Source: Ignavibacteria bacterium
Lineage (GTDB): Bacteria; Bacteroidota; Ignavibacteria; Tepidaquicellales; Tepidaquicellaceae
Assembly (NCBI GenBank): GCA_019187405.1
Contig: JABAQZ010000016.1
Coordinates: forward strand, 62,001-126,000
Direction: 5' to 3'
Length of the DNA stretch: 64,000 bases
Shown here: positions 1 to 9,433 of the stretch, piece by piece
Position numbering within the stretch: the first letter of the stretch is position 1
Layout: every line of letters begins with the position of its first letter
Program-made: the position numbers and the translations under genes
Notes under the pieces: generated by a model
What the model was told of the DNA's origin: nothing
The model's input: the letters and a program-made list of their open reading frames with translations, nothing else
Databases searched by the model: none

Positions 1-1150
1 ATTTGTTATTTCCGGGTGTATCCTGATTTACTCTTTTTTTAGTCCATGTAACTCCATCATCAGTCGAGCGGTTTAAAATCACATCAGCTACATCAGTTGC
101 CGGCGCAACATTTTTTTCGCAAGTTACCACATATATCCATCCTCTTCTCGGTCCAATCGTTTTGTCAATATCGATCCTCGGAAATCCGTTTGATCTTACC
201 CCGTTCATAAAAGACGAACCGCTGTTTCTTATACCTTCCATGTTGCATGCATTCCCTCTTGCAACTACAAAACTTGCGCCTCCGTCTGTAGATTTAGAAA
301 ATCCCAGCGAGTCTTCTGTTAATGTAAGATTATTTACATTAGCCCAAACCATATATAAATCACCGTTTGGACCGACTTTCAAATCGACTCCCTGATGAAA
401 TCTCTGTGCCGCTGGCGGAGGACTTCCTGCAGATACTGTACTCCAGTTTGCGCCGGAATTAGTTGTATAAGAAAAAGCTATTCTGTTATTTAAGGATCCG
501 GAAAACTCCGTATAAGCCGTATAAGCTCTGCCATAATATGGACTTGAAGAAACATCGTTTGTAGTAGTAAAATTCTTATCGGAGTTAGAGGAAGAACCTG
601 TAAGTATAACCTGTGGAGTCCAGTTTACTCCTAAATTAGTTGACGAGCTTACTCCTATCTGTCCCGACAATGTTATATAAGACATATAAAATCTGCCTTC
701 GCCGTCAATCGCAGGTCCGGGATCGCCGTAATTGTTTGTCCCATTGTTTAATGTATCGCTTCCAAACCAGTTTAATCCTCCGTTCGTAGAAACATAAACT
801 CCGACCGTTAATCCCCCTGATGTACTGCCGCCGGAAAATATATTCGCTGAAGCAAGCATCAGATTCGGATTATTGTATTGTCTTATGATTGGAACTTCGG
901 ATTGATGATTAAAACTCGGATGAACAAGATAATTCGGATTAACTATATAATCTCCATTGATTGTATGAATAACTCTTGCTTGTGTTGAAAACTGATAATG
1001 ATTGTCAACCGGTAATGGAACATATTGACCTGTCATGTAAAGTCTGGTCATTCTCGGATCTCTGCTCCATTTTTTATCGGGAAAATCCTGTCCGGTTAAA
1101 AGTAAAAATCCGATAAACAGAACCGGTATTAATATGGGTAATTTTTTCAT
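1..1150 (-). CDS. Sialidase-like (BNR/Asp-box) secreted beta-propeller, 3' end cut by window edge
   Basis: The frame is open on the minus strand from an ATG at 1150 to the window edge, giving about 383 residues with no stop. The N-terminus MKKLPILIPVLFIGFLLL is a signal peptide. At least three Asp-box-like motifs are visible (VSTNGGLNWFG, FSKSTDGGASF, NRSTDDGVTWT), the hallmark of sialidase/BNR propellers. No sialidase active-site arginines could be assigned, so an enzymatic role is not claimed. The missing C-terminus probably carries a sorting domain like those of its neighbours, but that lies outside the window. It is the last gene of a minus-strand secretome block; the next gene upstream is the M14 carboxypeptidase, 289 bases away. 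Confidence 0.8.
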   Translation of the reverse strand, partial: MKKLPILIPVLFIGFLLLTGQDFPDKKWSRDPRMTRLYMTGQYVPLPVDNHYQFSTQARVIHTINGDYIVNPNYLVHPSFNHQSEVPIIRQYNNPNLMLASANIFSGGSTSGGLTVGVYVSTNGGLNWFGSDTLNNGTNNYGDPGPAIDGEGRFYMSYITLSGQIGVSSSTNLGVNWTPQVILTGSSSNSDKNFTTTNDVSSSPYYGRAYTAYTEFSGSLNNRIAFSYTTNSGANWSTVSAGSPPPAAQRFHQGVDLKVGPNGDLYMVWANVNNLTLTEDSLGFSKSTDGGASFVVARGNACNMEGIRNSGSSFMNGVRSNGFPRIDIDKTIGPRRGWIYVVTCEKNVAPATDVADVILNRSTDDGVTWTKKRVNQDTPGNNK

Positions 1151-1329
1151 TTGTGGTTTTAAATTTTAAAAACTATTTCCGTTAGTTAATTATGCTTTAA
1201 AATTATCAAAATTCATATTCTCATTCAAAGAAAGGAATTACTTCAAATACCCATTTATATTTTAATAAAATCTACATAAATCCGATAATTTCTAATTTTT
1301 AAAGGAATTTAATCTTATAACATACCCAA

Positions 1330-1375
1330 AACATTTATACCTCGATTACAGCTTTAACTGCAAGGTATAAATGTT
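1330..1375 (-). terminator. Large inverted repeat behind the M14 carboxypeptidase gene
   Basis: AACATTTATACCT (1330-1342) and AGGTATAAATGTT (1363-1375) are perfect 13-base inverted arms around a 20-base loop. The hairpin lies 65 bases beyond the stop of the minus-strand carboxypeptidase gene, so it may end that transcript. The T-run after the stem on the minus strand is short (TTTT then GGG), so a role in mRNA 3' protection is equally possible. Confidence 0.5.
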
Positions 1376-1439
1376 CTGATATATATTTTATGTATGTAAA
1401 ATAGTTTTATTAAATTCTCTAATTCAATTATGACTTAAA

Positions 1440-4070
1440 TTAAGGCGTAATCTTGATAACAGAATTTGAGGAATTATTATCTGCAATCAGCATGTCGCTT
1501 CCATCAACAAATAAGTCGCCGTTAAGGTCTGTAAGTACATAACCAATAGCTGCATTTGATGCATCATTGTCTATCCCGCTTAAATCAGAAGCATCGATTA
1601 CTCCATCCTGATTTATATCGCCGCTATAAATACAATACCTAACTCCTTTTAATTTCATGTTATTTCCAAAAGCCTGTGTGCTGTCCGTAGTAAAATCAAA
1701 ATTTGTATTCATACCGAATGTAAAACTTTCTCCTCCGCTTTTGCTCCATGTTTCCAAACAGTTTCTGTGCCTGAATACAATATAATAATTTCCGGCAGCA
1801 GTATTAAAATAATTATTCAGAGAAATCATTGTGCCGGAATCAAGAATACCCTTTGCTGAATCGGTAAATGCATAAGGGCTCGCCGATTGCCTTAAATAAA
1901 TGCTGACGGTATCTCTCAGATTCAGCATATCTGCAGATTCATTATACAATCCCTCTGGAGCTGCTTTCAGATTAAGAGTTGTAGCAACTTTGCTTTCGAG
2001 CAAATTAAATGAAGTCAGCTTTATGTCATCGATGTACCAACCATCAGCTACAACTCCTACATCAGCTTTCAAGGTAAATCTGATTTTCATCTGTGATGAT
2101 GCATTTGCAAATGAAGTAATGTCGAGAGACTGCTGAGTCCATGTGCTGAGTGTGCCGTCATAAAAAATAACTTTCTGCCACGAAGTCCCGTTGTTGCTCG
2201 ATACTTCCACATTGCAATAATCATATCCTGATTCTGTAGCATATCTGTGCCAGAAATTTAATTTGACAACAGGTGAAGAAGATATATCAATCGGCATATT
2301 GAGGGTCATGGAATTATTTGCATTGTTTAAATAATTTCCCGACGGACTGTCCGTAAAAGATCTTGTTGGACTATGCGACTGGGACGTTGTTACTGCCCAA
2401 CCCTGATTTGTCGTCCATTTAGAAAATCCGTTTTCGGCGCTGTCTGCAAATATAGTTACCCCGCTGCCTGTAATTATGTATTTCGTTTCTGAAAAAACTT
2501 CCGATGAATCTTCCTGATAAATCTTCAGTGTAAGTGGTATTGCAGAGTTTTGCGGTACTGCATTCGAAATCGTAAATCCGAAAGTAAGACTGTCTTTTGC
2601 AAATGAATTCAAACTTGCAATGTTGTAAAATGTTATCGGAACATTAAGATAATATGAGGAAGAAGTGCAAACGATTTTTACGTTCTGTGCCGTTAGCAAT
2701 CCTTTGTTCATTATTTTTATTTTTAAAGTTCCACTCTCCCCGGCTGTATAAACTGATTTATTCAGGTAAAGCGAATCATTAAATACAAATGCGCCGGCAA
2801 GCATAGAAAAATATTGATCCGGATAAAGCATTTCCTGCGCAAATGGAATTATGTCCGCTTGAGCCGGCCAGAATCCGGTGTTTCCTGTTTCAGGCGTAAC
2901 TGCAATTATCTTATGTCCTGAATGTGCGGAATCATTGTAATAAAAATCATCAGCGCATCCTCTTACATAATATCCCACCGTCTGGTAAGGCGTCCCAGTA
3001 GTGTATTTATTATACTCGGACATGTCTTTGAGATATTCATTGAACTTGTTATTATCCGGAGTAGGCGTCGGGTCCTGCCATGCCCAGGGTTTTATTATGT
3101 AATTACCATAAGTATGCGCTCCCATTACTGCCTGAATGTTTTTGCTTGAAATGAAATTCATTGCTGCCATTGTCTCAGGTTCGGAAAATGGTGAAGTACC
3201 TCTGTATGTATCGCTTGAAGGTGAAGTACTTGAGCCGCCGTTGGAAGAATTCCAGAACTGAAAAATGCCGTAATTCCTGTTAAGATCAATTCCGTAACTG
3301 CTCCCGTTGTTCCTTCTGTTTTTACGCCACATTCCGCCGCCGTTTGGATTTGTAGTTTCATTATAAACATAACCATCAGGATTCAAAACAGGCGTAAAGT
3401 ATAATTCCCTATTCTCTAAAATATACTTTGCCAGCGGATCAGAATTATAATTTTCCAGCAGCCAGTAAATGTAATAAATCAAATGCTCCATGCTTTCCGG
3501 CTCCCTTGCATGAATCAGTGAATGATACCATACTTGCGGTCTTGTATTCGGAGCATCGGGATTTAAGGTTACTTTCACCGCCCAAATTGTCCTGCCCTCA
3601 TTCGAAGTACCAATTGAAAATTTGGAGGAAATGAGTCCGGGATATTCAATTCTCATTGTATCAAGCTTACCTATGACTTCATTGAATTTCAGAAATCCTC
3701 CCATAGAGCCGTATATGGAATGACTCACATTATAAGCATCTTTCGACTCTTTCAGTGCGTTTGCTATTTCATTATTTGTCATTTTGGGAATCCTGCCGTA
3801 ATATTCTTCCCAATCTCCTACAATAATTTCATATCCCGTTCCTGATTTCCTTAATAAATCAATTTCGCTTTCAGACAGCCATGCTTCTGTAAAACCATCT
3901 TTTCTGATTGCATGATCTAAATGCAGATCTGCTTTAGAGAGTCTGTCAAAATCAGCGCTTGTATTTGCATAAATTTTTACGAGAGAATATTTTTCCTTTT
4001 CCTGTAACATTGAATTTGAGCTTATTGCCATAAATAATACAATAAGAGTAAGTAAAGTAAATTTATTCAT
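1440..4070 (-). CDS. Secreted M14 zinc carboxypeptidase with C-terminal dockerin-like module
   Basis: This is a peptidase of the M14 carboxypeptidase family. Counting from the ATG at 4070, the zinc ligands are H187 and E190 (IHARE) and H319 (MGAHTYG). N264-R265 (LNRNYG) is the usual substrate-carboxylate site, and E394 (TPETG) is the catalytic glutamate. A jelly-roll or immune-inhibitor-A-like domain follows (about 545-690), then a C-terminal module with an R-H-R-N-C-L-E motif and two dockerin-like calcium loops (GDINQDGVIDASD; TDLNGDLFVDGSD). There is no T9SS sorting domain. The frame can also start at 4124, overlapping the upstream gene by four bases, but that adds 18 residues before a clean signal peptide (MNKFTLLTLIVLFMAISSNS), so 4070 is preferred. 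Confidence 0.9.
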   Translation of the reverse strand: MNKFTLLTLIVLFMAISSNSMLQEKEKYSLVKIYANTSADFDRLSKADLHLDHAIRKDGFTEAWLSESEIDLLRKSGTGYEIIVGDWEEYYGRIPKMTNNEIANALKESKDAYNVSHSIYGSMGGFLKFNEVIGKLDTMRIEYPGLISSKFSIGTSNEGRTIWAVKVTLNPDAPNTRPQVWYHSLIHAREPESMEHLIYYIYWLLENYNSDPLAKYILENRELYFTPVLNPDGYVYNETTNPNGGGMWRKNRRNNGSSYGIDLNRNYGIFQFWNSSNGGSSTSPSSDTYRGTSPFSEPETMAAMNFISSKNIQAVMGAHTYGNYIIKPWAWQDPTPTPDNNKFNEYLKDMSEYNKYTTGTPYQTVGYYVRGCADDFYYNDSAHSGHKIIAVTPETGNTGFWPAQADIIPFAQEMLYPDQYFSMLAGAFVFNDSLYLNKSVYTAGESGTLKIKIMNKGLLTAQNVKIVCTSSSYYLNVPITFYNIASLNSFAKDSLTFGFTISNAVPQNSAIPLTLKIYQEDSSEVFSETKYIITGSGVTIFADSAENGFSKWTTNQGWAVTTSQSHSPTRSFTDSPSGNYLNNANNSMTLNMPIDISSSPVVKLNFWHRYATESGYDYCNVEVSSNNGTSWQKVIFYDGTLSTWTQQSLDITSFANASSQMKIRFTLKADVGVVADGWYIDDIKLTSFNLLESKVATTLNLKAAPEGLYNESADMLNLRDTVSIYLRQSASPYAFTDSAKGILDSGTMISLNNYFNTAAGNYYIVFRHRNCLETWSKSGGESFTFGMNTNFDFTTDSTQAFGNNMKLKGVRYCIYSGDINQDGVIDASDLSGIDNDASNAAIGYVLTDLNGDLFVDGSDMLIADNNSSNSVIKITP

Positions 4071-4120
4071 TGTGAGATATAATTGAGTTAATAAATAATT
4101 TTTGGCAAATATTTTAATTG

Positions 4121-6712
4121 TCATTTGATTAATATCATTCGTTTTGTTTCAATAATATTCCCTGCTTTTAGTTTGTAAAAATAAATTCCGCTTGGCAGTT
4201 TTCCTGCGGCGGATGAAGCGCTGAATTCTACTTCATAATATCCCGGCTTCTTATTTTCATTTACAAGTGTTAAGATTTCATTTCCTAATACATCATACAC
4301 TTTAAGACTCACAAAACTCGATCTTCCTTCGGCGTCTTTTAACTCATAGCTGATTTTCGTAACAGGATTGAAAGGATTCGGATAATTCTGATACAGTATG
4401 AATCCCTTTTCTACTCCAATTGTATTGTTTACTACCTGCACAAGAGGAATTTTAATTTTATATGCGCTTCTGCCGTGAGTCCATACTACGAGAGTTCTGC
4501 TCGGCTGATGAAATGTCAGATCGTGACAGGGTACATTTGATGGAATTCCCATGCTTAAAATATTCCAGTTTGACCCGAGATTTTCAGTTACCATGACATT
4601 TACGTCGGTCGCTATGTAAAGTACATTAGTATTAGCCGGATCGATGATAATATCATTTACCGGCGCATCAGGAAGATTACCTCTGATCGAGAACCATGTC
4701 GCTCCGTAGTTGGAAGTCCTGAAAATATGTGAGCCCGTCGAATCAACTTTATATCCTGATAAAGTTACATAACATACATTTGCAGAGTCAGGATGTATTG
4801 CAACTCTTGTTACCCATCTGTATGGCAAACCAGAATTTATCTTAGTCCAGTTTGTTCCGCCATTTGTGGTTACCCAAACATTGGCATCATCGGTTCCGCA
4901 GTAAACTACATTCGGATTACTTTTTGAAACATCAACAGTAGTAATGGTACCAAGATTACCTCTGTGTCCGTTTGCAAGATCCGGACTTATCGGCGTCCAT
5001 GACTGCATACCGTTTGTGGTTTTGTGTATTTTGTAAGTCCCGCAATAAAGTACCAATGGATTATTTTTATCCATCACATAAGGAGTCATCCAGTTTGTAT
5101 AATTTAAATCAAGTCCGGAAGTTGCACCGGAAAAACTGCTGCCTCCGTTAATTGATCTCACAAGACCTCCGTTTTGAGACGATGCATATACTCTCTGAGA
5201 ATTTGTATAATCCACGAGACAATAAAATCCATCACCGCCATAAACTGAAAACCAGCCTCCAACCGACCCCGTTGTTTTATTTGTTCCGTTATCCTGCGCT
5301 CCACCCATTAATACTGATGGATTGCTGAAATCAATATCGCCTGCATAAAATTGCGTAATGGGAAGAGAATTGCTGTAAAGCCATGTTGAACCTCCGTTTG
5401 TCGAATAATCAATTCCACCGTCATTCCCGACTGCAATGTAGTTTGAGTTTGAAGGAGCAAATGCAACTGCATGATGATCAACATGCGATTCTGCAATAGT
5501 TGAAAATCCGGTTCCGCCGTTCGTTGAAAGATACATATTCAGTCCTCCGCAAAATAGTTTTTCCGCATTGGAAGGATCAGCTTTGCAAATTCTGTTGAAC
5601 CATGCATAATTCGAAGACGGTGCAGCTGATGCATTTATTAGAGTCCAGCTGCCGCCCCAATTCGTTGATTTATACAATCCTCTTGAATTTCCGTTAGCCG
5701 CTGCAGTCAGCGCATAGATTATCTGTGAATTGGCTTTTGAAATGTCGAGTGAAATTCTTCCAAGTGTTGCATCGTTAACAGGGAATCCGCCTCCTAACTG
5801 AGTCCAGTTTTCACCGCTGTTTGTGGAAACAAACAATCCCGAATACTGTCCGCCGTATTTTATGTAATCTTCCCTTCTCAATCTTTCCCACATTGCTCCA
5901 TAAATCCTGCTCCCATTATTCGGATCAACCAATACATCTATTGCAGATACAGAATCTGAAATGAATAATTTTCTCTGCCATGTTTGCCCGGCATCTGAAG
6001 ATTTATAAATTCCTCTTTGCGGATTTTTTCTTCTTGTCCAGCCGCCTGCTGCGACATACACTTCATTCGAATTAAACGGATTAATTGAAATGTTCCCTAT
6101 CGTGAATGAACTGTCAAGTCCTGACAAAGACCAGCTCTCTCCCCCGTCAGTGGATTTGTAAATCCCGGTACCCGGATAATAACTTCGCAGCGAGTTTGCT
6201 TCTCCGGTTCCGCAGTATATAACCAGTGGATTTTGCGGATCGATGGCAAGCGCTCCTATTGATGATGTATTTTGATTGTCAAAAACACTTACCCAGCTTT
6301 GACAAAAGTTTGTTGATTTCCAAAGCCCGCCGTTTGCAGTTCCGGTGTAAATTATCTGCGGATTAACAGGATGTATTGCAAGACAGGTAACTCTTCCTTC
6401 AATGTTTGTCGGACCAACAAGCGTCCAACCCGCCGGATAATCCATTTCATAAAATGACATTTCATTTTTAACATAGTCAATCGAACTCAGATATTCTTCA
6501 TGCGGGATTTCATCAAAAGGAAAAGCTCTCTGTCTGGCAAACCAGTCATCTGCAGGAATGACTCCTTTTCTATATTCTGAAATACTGATGTAATTGCTTT
6601 CATTAATATCATTTTTTTGAAAGACTATAAATATAGCAGCAGATGTAATAACTAAAATGATTAATACAAAAAATCTTAACGGCAAAAAGATTTGCCTGCT
6701 CCCTATAAACAT
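4121..6712 (-). CDS. Asp-box (sortilin/VPS10-like) beta-propeller exoprotein with T9SS type-A sorting domain
   Basis: This 863-residue protein has an N-terminal hydrophobic signal or anchor (about residues 10-30). About eleven Asp-box-like repeats follow (KSTDGGESW, KSSDAGQTW, VSTNSGENW, KSTNWGGSW, YSTNGGSTW, VTTNGGTNW and others), each after an 'IDP.NP..IYCGT'-type strand, as in the VPS10/YCF48-like propellers. The last ~85 residues are a T9SS type-A sorting domain: YQNYPNPFNPVTKISYEL, then LKVYDVLGNE, ending in YKLKAGNIIETKRMILIK. It should therefore be exported by Sec, then through the outer membrane by T9SS. The stop overlaps an alternative start of the downstream carboxypeptidase, so the two are probably co-transcribed. 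Ligand and function are unknown. Confidence 0.9.
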   Translation of the reverse strand: MFIGSRQIFLPLRFFVLIILVITSAAIFIVFQKNDINESNYISISEYRKGVIPADDWFARQRAFPFDEIPHEEYLSSIDYVKNEMSFYEMDYPAGWTLVGPTNIEGRVTCLAIHPVNPQIIYTGTANGGLWKSTNFCQSWVSVFDNQNTSSIGALAIDPQNPLVIYCGTGEANSLRSYYPGTGIYKSTDGGESWSLSGLDSSFTIGNISINPFNSNEVYVAAGGWTRRKNPQRGIYKSSDAGQTWQRKLFISDSVSAIDVLVDPNNGSRIYGAMWERLRREDYIKYGGQYSGLFVSTNSGENWTQLGGGFPVNDATLGRISLDISKANSQIIYALTAAANGNSRGLYKSTNWGGSWTLINASAAPSSNYAWFNRICKADPSNAEKLFCGGLNMYLSTNGGTGFSTIAESHVDHHAVAFAPSNSNYIAVGNDGGIDYSTNGGSTWLYSNSLPITQFYAGDIDFSNPSVLMGGAQDNGTNKTTGSVGGWFSVYGGDGFYCLVDYTNSQRVYASSQNGGLVRSINGGSSFSGATSGLDLNYTNWMTPYVMDKNNPLVLYCGTYKIHKTTNGMQSWTPISPDLANGHRGNLGTITTVDVSKSNPNVVYCGTDDANVWVTTNGGTNWTKINSGLPYRWVTRVAIHPDSANVCYVTLSGYKVDSTGSHIFRTSNYGATWFSIRGNLPDAPVNDIIIDPANTNVLYIATDVNVMVTENLGSNWNILSMGIPSNVPCHDLTFHQPSRTLVVWTHGRSAYKIKIPLVQVVNNTIGVEKGFILYQNYPNPFNPVTKISYELKDAEGRSSFVSLKVYDVLGNEILTLVNENKKPGYYEVEFSASSAAGKLPSGIYFYKLKAGNIIETKRMILIK

Positions 6713-7100
6713 GATGATTAATTTGAATGTTTAAGTTTACTTAAATTCGCAAGATTTAGCCGAATAGTAAATACAGAAATAAACAAATTTTATTATTCTT
6801 TTCTTTTAAGACTTATTTGAAAAAGTTCGAAATACTTCATATCAATTTCATGTTTCTGCTTTCCCCACATGCATTTGAAAAATAGTACTAAGTAAAAAGA
6901 ATGAAAAAAGTCCCTCCCCAATTTTTTAAGGAGGGATTTAGGGAGGGGTGACGTGGGACACAATTAACTTTCTTGTCATGTTTATCAATTAGTTATAATA
7001 GTAATGACTAATTTGAATGTTCAAAACTATGTTAGTAGTTTTTGAATTAGCTTTTTACTATTTTCAAACCGGTTATTTTCAAACTTAAACCAAAGCAAAT
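6713..7100. other. Intergenic region between divergent exoprotein genes
   Basis: These 388 bases separate the starts of two divergently read secretome genes and must hold both promoters, though I could not place a convincing -7 box. It also contains a G/C-rich intergenic repeat at 6909-6950, listed separately. No ORF or RNA gene was recognised. Confidence 0.6.
6909..6950. repeat. Imperfect G/C-rich palindromic intergenic repeat
   Basis: In an A/T-rich spacer there is an island in which TCCCTCC (6911-6917) is mirrored by GGAGGGA (6930-6936), followed by a second G-run GGGAGGGG (6941-6948). The form 'AGTCCCTCC..GGAGGGATTTAGGGAGGGG' resembles short dispersed intergenic repeats common in Bacteroidota-group genomes. 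A second, related-looking C/G-rich island lies at 63345-63388. Neither encodes anything visible. Confidence 0.45.
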
Positions 7101-9329
7101 ATGAAAAAATTTTACCTTTTCTTACTTCTGTTCCTTGTTGTCTTTGCCTCAAATTCACAAGCTCAGAATGTAATCGTAAATCCAGGTGCTGGCTCTTACC
7201 CAACACTCAAAGATGCCTTTGATGCTATTAATGCCGGAACTCATACTGGAGCAATTACAATTGATATTGTTGGGAATACAATGGAAACCGCAACTGCAAT
7301 TCTAAATGCAAGCGGTGGAACTTCTAATTATACTTCTGTTGTAATAAAACCAAATTCTTCTAGAGTCATACAAGGCACAATTGCCGGAGCTATTATCAAA
7401 CTGGCCGGAGCAGATAACGTAACTATTGATGGGCGTGTTGGAACATCTGATTTCAATAATCTTTACATAACAAATCTAAGTACAGCTACTGCATCTGCTT
7501 GTATTTGGTTATCGCATGGATCTGGAGCGTCCAATGATTCTTTGGGAGCCAAAAATAATGTAATTCGAAATTGCATTCTTAGAACTTTAGTTGAATTAAA
7601 CTTAAGTACTAATAATTCTTTTTGCATAATTTCATCTGGACTTTCTATTTCAAGTTCAAGCCAGGCAAGGAATAATGACTCTAACACTATTATCAAAAAC
7701 TATATTTCTCATGCAAGATACGGTATTTGCGTTGTTGGAGGCGGAGCTACAAACCTCAATGACAATAACAGAATTGACTTCAATACGATTGGTGATTCTT
7801 TAGGCACATATGTGACAACCAAGATAGGAAGGGTTGGAATATTTGTTACATTTCAAAACAACTGCTCAGTCTCAAAAAATAAACTTCACTACATAGGAGG
7901 TTCTTTTACACGTACCACTGCAGGCGCTGACAGAGTTGGAATTGGAATTGGCGCTGAAAGTTGGTCAATAGGCAATTCTACAACTACTACCGGAACAAAT
8001 TATACCGTAAACGGTAACGTAATAAATGGCGTCAGAGAAGGGAGAACCTTTAGCGCTATCGGTATTCTTTGTGCAACTACAGCTTCCGGACCACCTACAG
8101 GTAACATTATTACAAACAATGTTATCTATGATGTAATGTCAAATGCAACATCTCCCGATATAACAGTTGGCATAGCTCATTCAGGAAATAGAGGTGATCT
8201 TATTGCTTATAATTCAATCTACATTGCGGGTGATCTTGACCCTACCGGCGAATCATCAGCACCTGCTTCAAGACCTGCAGTCGGGATTGAAGTCGGAAAT
8301 ACTACTGGAGATACTGCCCTTACAATTAAGAATAACTCGATATATGTTGACTGCACTTCTGATACTATGACATTGCCTACAAGCTATGCAATCGTAATGC
8401 CAAACGGTTACGGATGGGGTACCGGAGGCGAAGATAATAATAATTATTACTTTGCTTCAAATCCGCTCGGAATGATCGGCGCACTGAGATCAGGAACAGG
8501 ATATCCTTTTAGTTCAACATTTAATACTCTTGCTGGCTGGCAGACTGCATTTACTCCTGCACAAGATGTAAATTCAATCAGCTCAGATCCTTTGTATTCA
8601 CTGCCTCCGACTTTACATTTATTGATGCCTCAGTTTGCATCTCCTTTAAAAACCGCAGGAATTCCGCTTGCATCGGTTACAAACGATATTTTGTATGAAC
8701 TTAGAAGCGCGTTTCAGCCAACTATAGGAGCCTATGAGTATGATTCGATTACTCTGCCTGTTGAATTATCCGCATTTTCAGCTTCAGTCAACAACCACGA
8801 TGTAATTTTAAGTTGGACTACTGCTTCTGAATTAAATAATTCCGGTTTTGATATTGAAAGAAAAGCTGCGAATTCATCATGGATTAAAATTGGAAACGTA
8901 CCTGGTAACGGAACAACAACAATTCCTTCATATTATTCATTTACAGATAAATCTTTAAGCACTGGCAGATATAATTATAGGCTAAAACAAATTGACTTTA
9001 ACGGACATTTTGAATATTTCAACCTGAGTAATGATATTGTCATTGGAATTCCTTCAAAATATAATCTGTCGCAAAACTATCCAAATCCGTTTAATCCATC
9101 GACAAAAATTAATTTTGATTTACCTTTCGACGGTAATGTATCACTTAAGATTTTTGATATCAGTGGAAGAGAAGTTGCCACTATATTAAACGAATTTAAA
9201 CCAGCAGGATATTACTCGATAGATTTCAATACTTCATCTGCTGCAGGCGGACTTTCAAGCGGTGCATATTTTTATAAAATTACTACAGGAAATTTTACAG
9301 ACACTAAGAAAATGATGATTATCAAATAA
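7101..9329 (+). CDS. Right-handed beta-helix exoprotein with Fn3-like module and T9SS sorting domain
   Basis: This is a 742-residue secreted protein. A clear signal peptide (MKKFYLFLLLFLVVFASNSQAQ) is followed by about 500 residues rich in N, T, G and I with recurrent 'NNVI.N' and 'NNSIY' rungs, as in right-handed parallel beta-helix (PbH1) proteins. From about residue 552 comes the module 'LPVELSAFSASVNNHDV ... GFDIERK ... YNYRLKQIDFNG', shared with three other exoproteins here and probably Fn3-like. From about 655 the T9SS type-A domain begins (LSQNYPNPFNPSTKINFDL), ending YKITTGNFTDTKKMMIIK. No catalytic residues could be assigned; polysaccharide binding or cleavage is a possibility only. 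It forms a single-gene unit closed by the terminator at 9361. Confidence 0.88.
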   Translation: MKKFYLFLLLFLVVFASNSQAQNVIVNPGAGSYPTLKDAFDAINAGTHTGAITIDIVGNTMETATAILNASGGTSNYTSVVIKPNSSRVIQGTIAGAIIKLAGADNVTIDGRVGTSDFNNLYITNLSTATASACIWLSHGSGASNDSLGAKNNVIRNCILRTLVELNLSTNNSFCIISSGLSISSSSQARNNDSNTIIKNYISHARYGICVVGGGATNLNDNNRIDFNTIGDSLGTYVTTKIGRVGIFVTFQNNCSVSKNKLHYIGGSFTRTTAGADRVGIGIGAESWSIGNSTTTTGTNYTVNGNVINGVREGRTFSAIGILCATTASGPPTGNIITNNVIYDVMSNATSPDITVGIAHSGNRGDLIAYNSIYIAGDLDPTGESSAPASRPAVGIEVGNTTGDTALTIKNNSIYVDCTSDTMTLPTSYAIVMPNGYGWGTGGEDNNNYYFASNPLGMIGALRSGTGYPFSSTFNTLAGWQTAFTPAQDVNSISSDPLYSLPPTLHLLMPQFASPLKTAGIPLASVTNDILYELRSAFQPTIGAYEYDSITLPVELSAFSASVNNHDVILSWTTASELNNSGFDIERKAANSSWIKIGNVPGNGTTTIPSYYSFTDKSLSTGRYNYRLKQIDFNGHFEYFNLSNDIVIGIPSKYNLSQNYPNPFNPSTKINFDLPFDGNVSLKIFDISGREVATILNEFKPAGYYSIDFNTSSAAGGLSSGAYFYKITTGNFTDTKKMMIIK

Positions 9330-9360
9330 ATTTAAATAAATACAATTAAACTTTTTAAAA

Positions 9361-9391
9361 AAGCCGGGTTTATTCCCCGGCTTTTTTTTTT
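9361..9391 (+). terminator. Rho-independent terminator of the beta-helix gene
   Basis: AAGCCGGG (9361-9368) pairs with CCCGGCTT (9376-9383) across a seven-base loop, and a run of T follows directly. It sits about 30 bases after the stop codon. Confidence 0.9.
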
Positions 9392-9433
9392 GTGAGAGAA
9401 AATCATTTATTCATAAATTATTGAAACCACCGC

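Noticed and set aside
4071-4124. Start of the M14 carboxypeptidase at 4124 with ATGA overlap
   Set aside because: It would add 18 residues with a lysine and polar residues before a complete signal peptide that begins at 4070. Coupling cannot be excluded, but export favours 4070.
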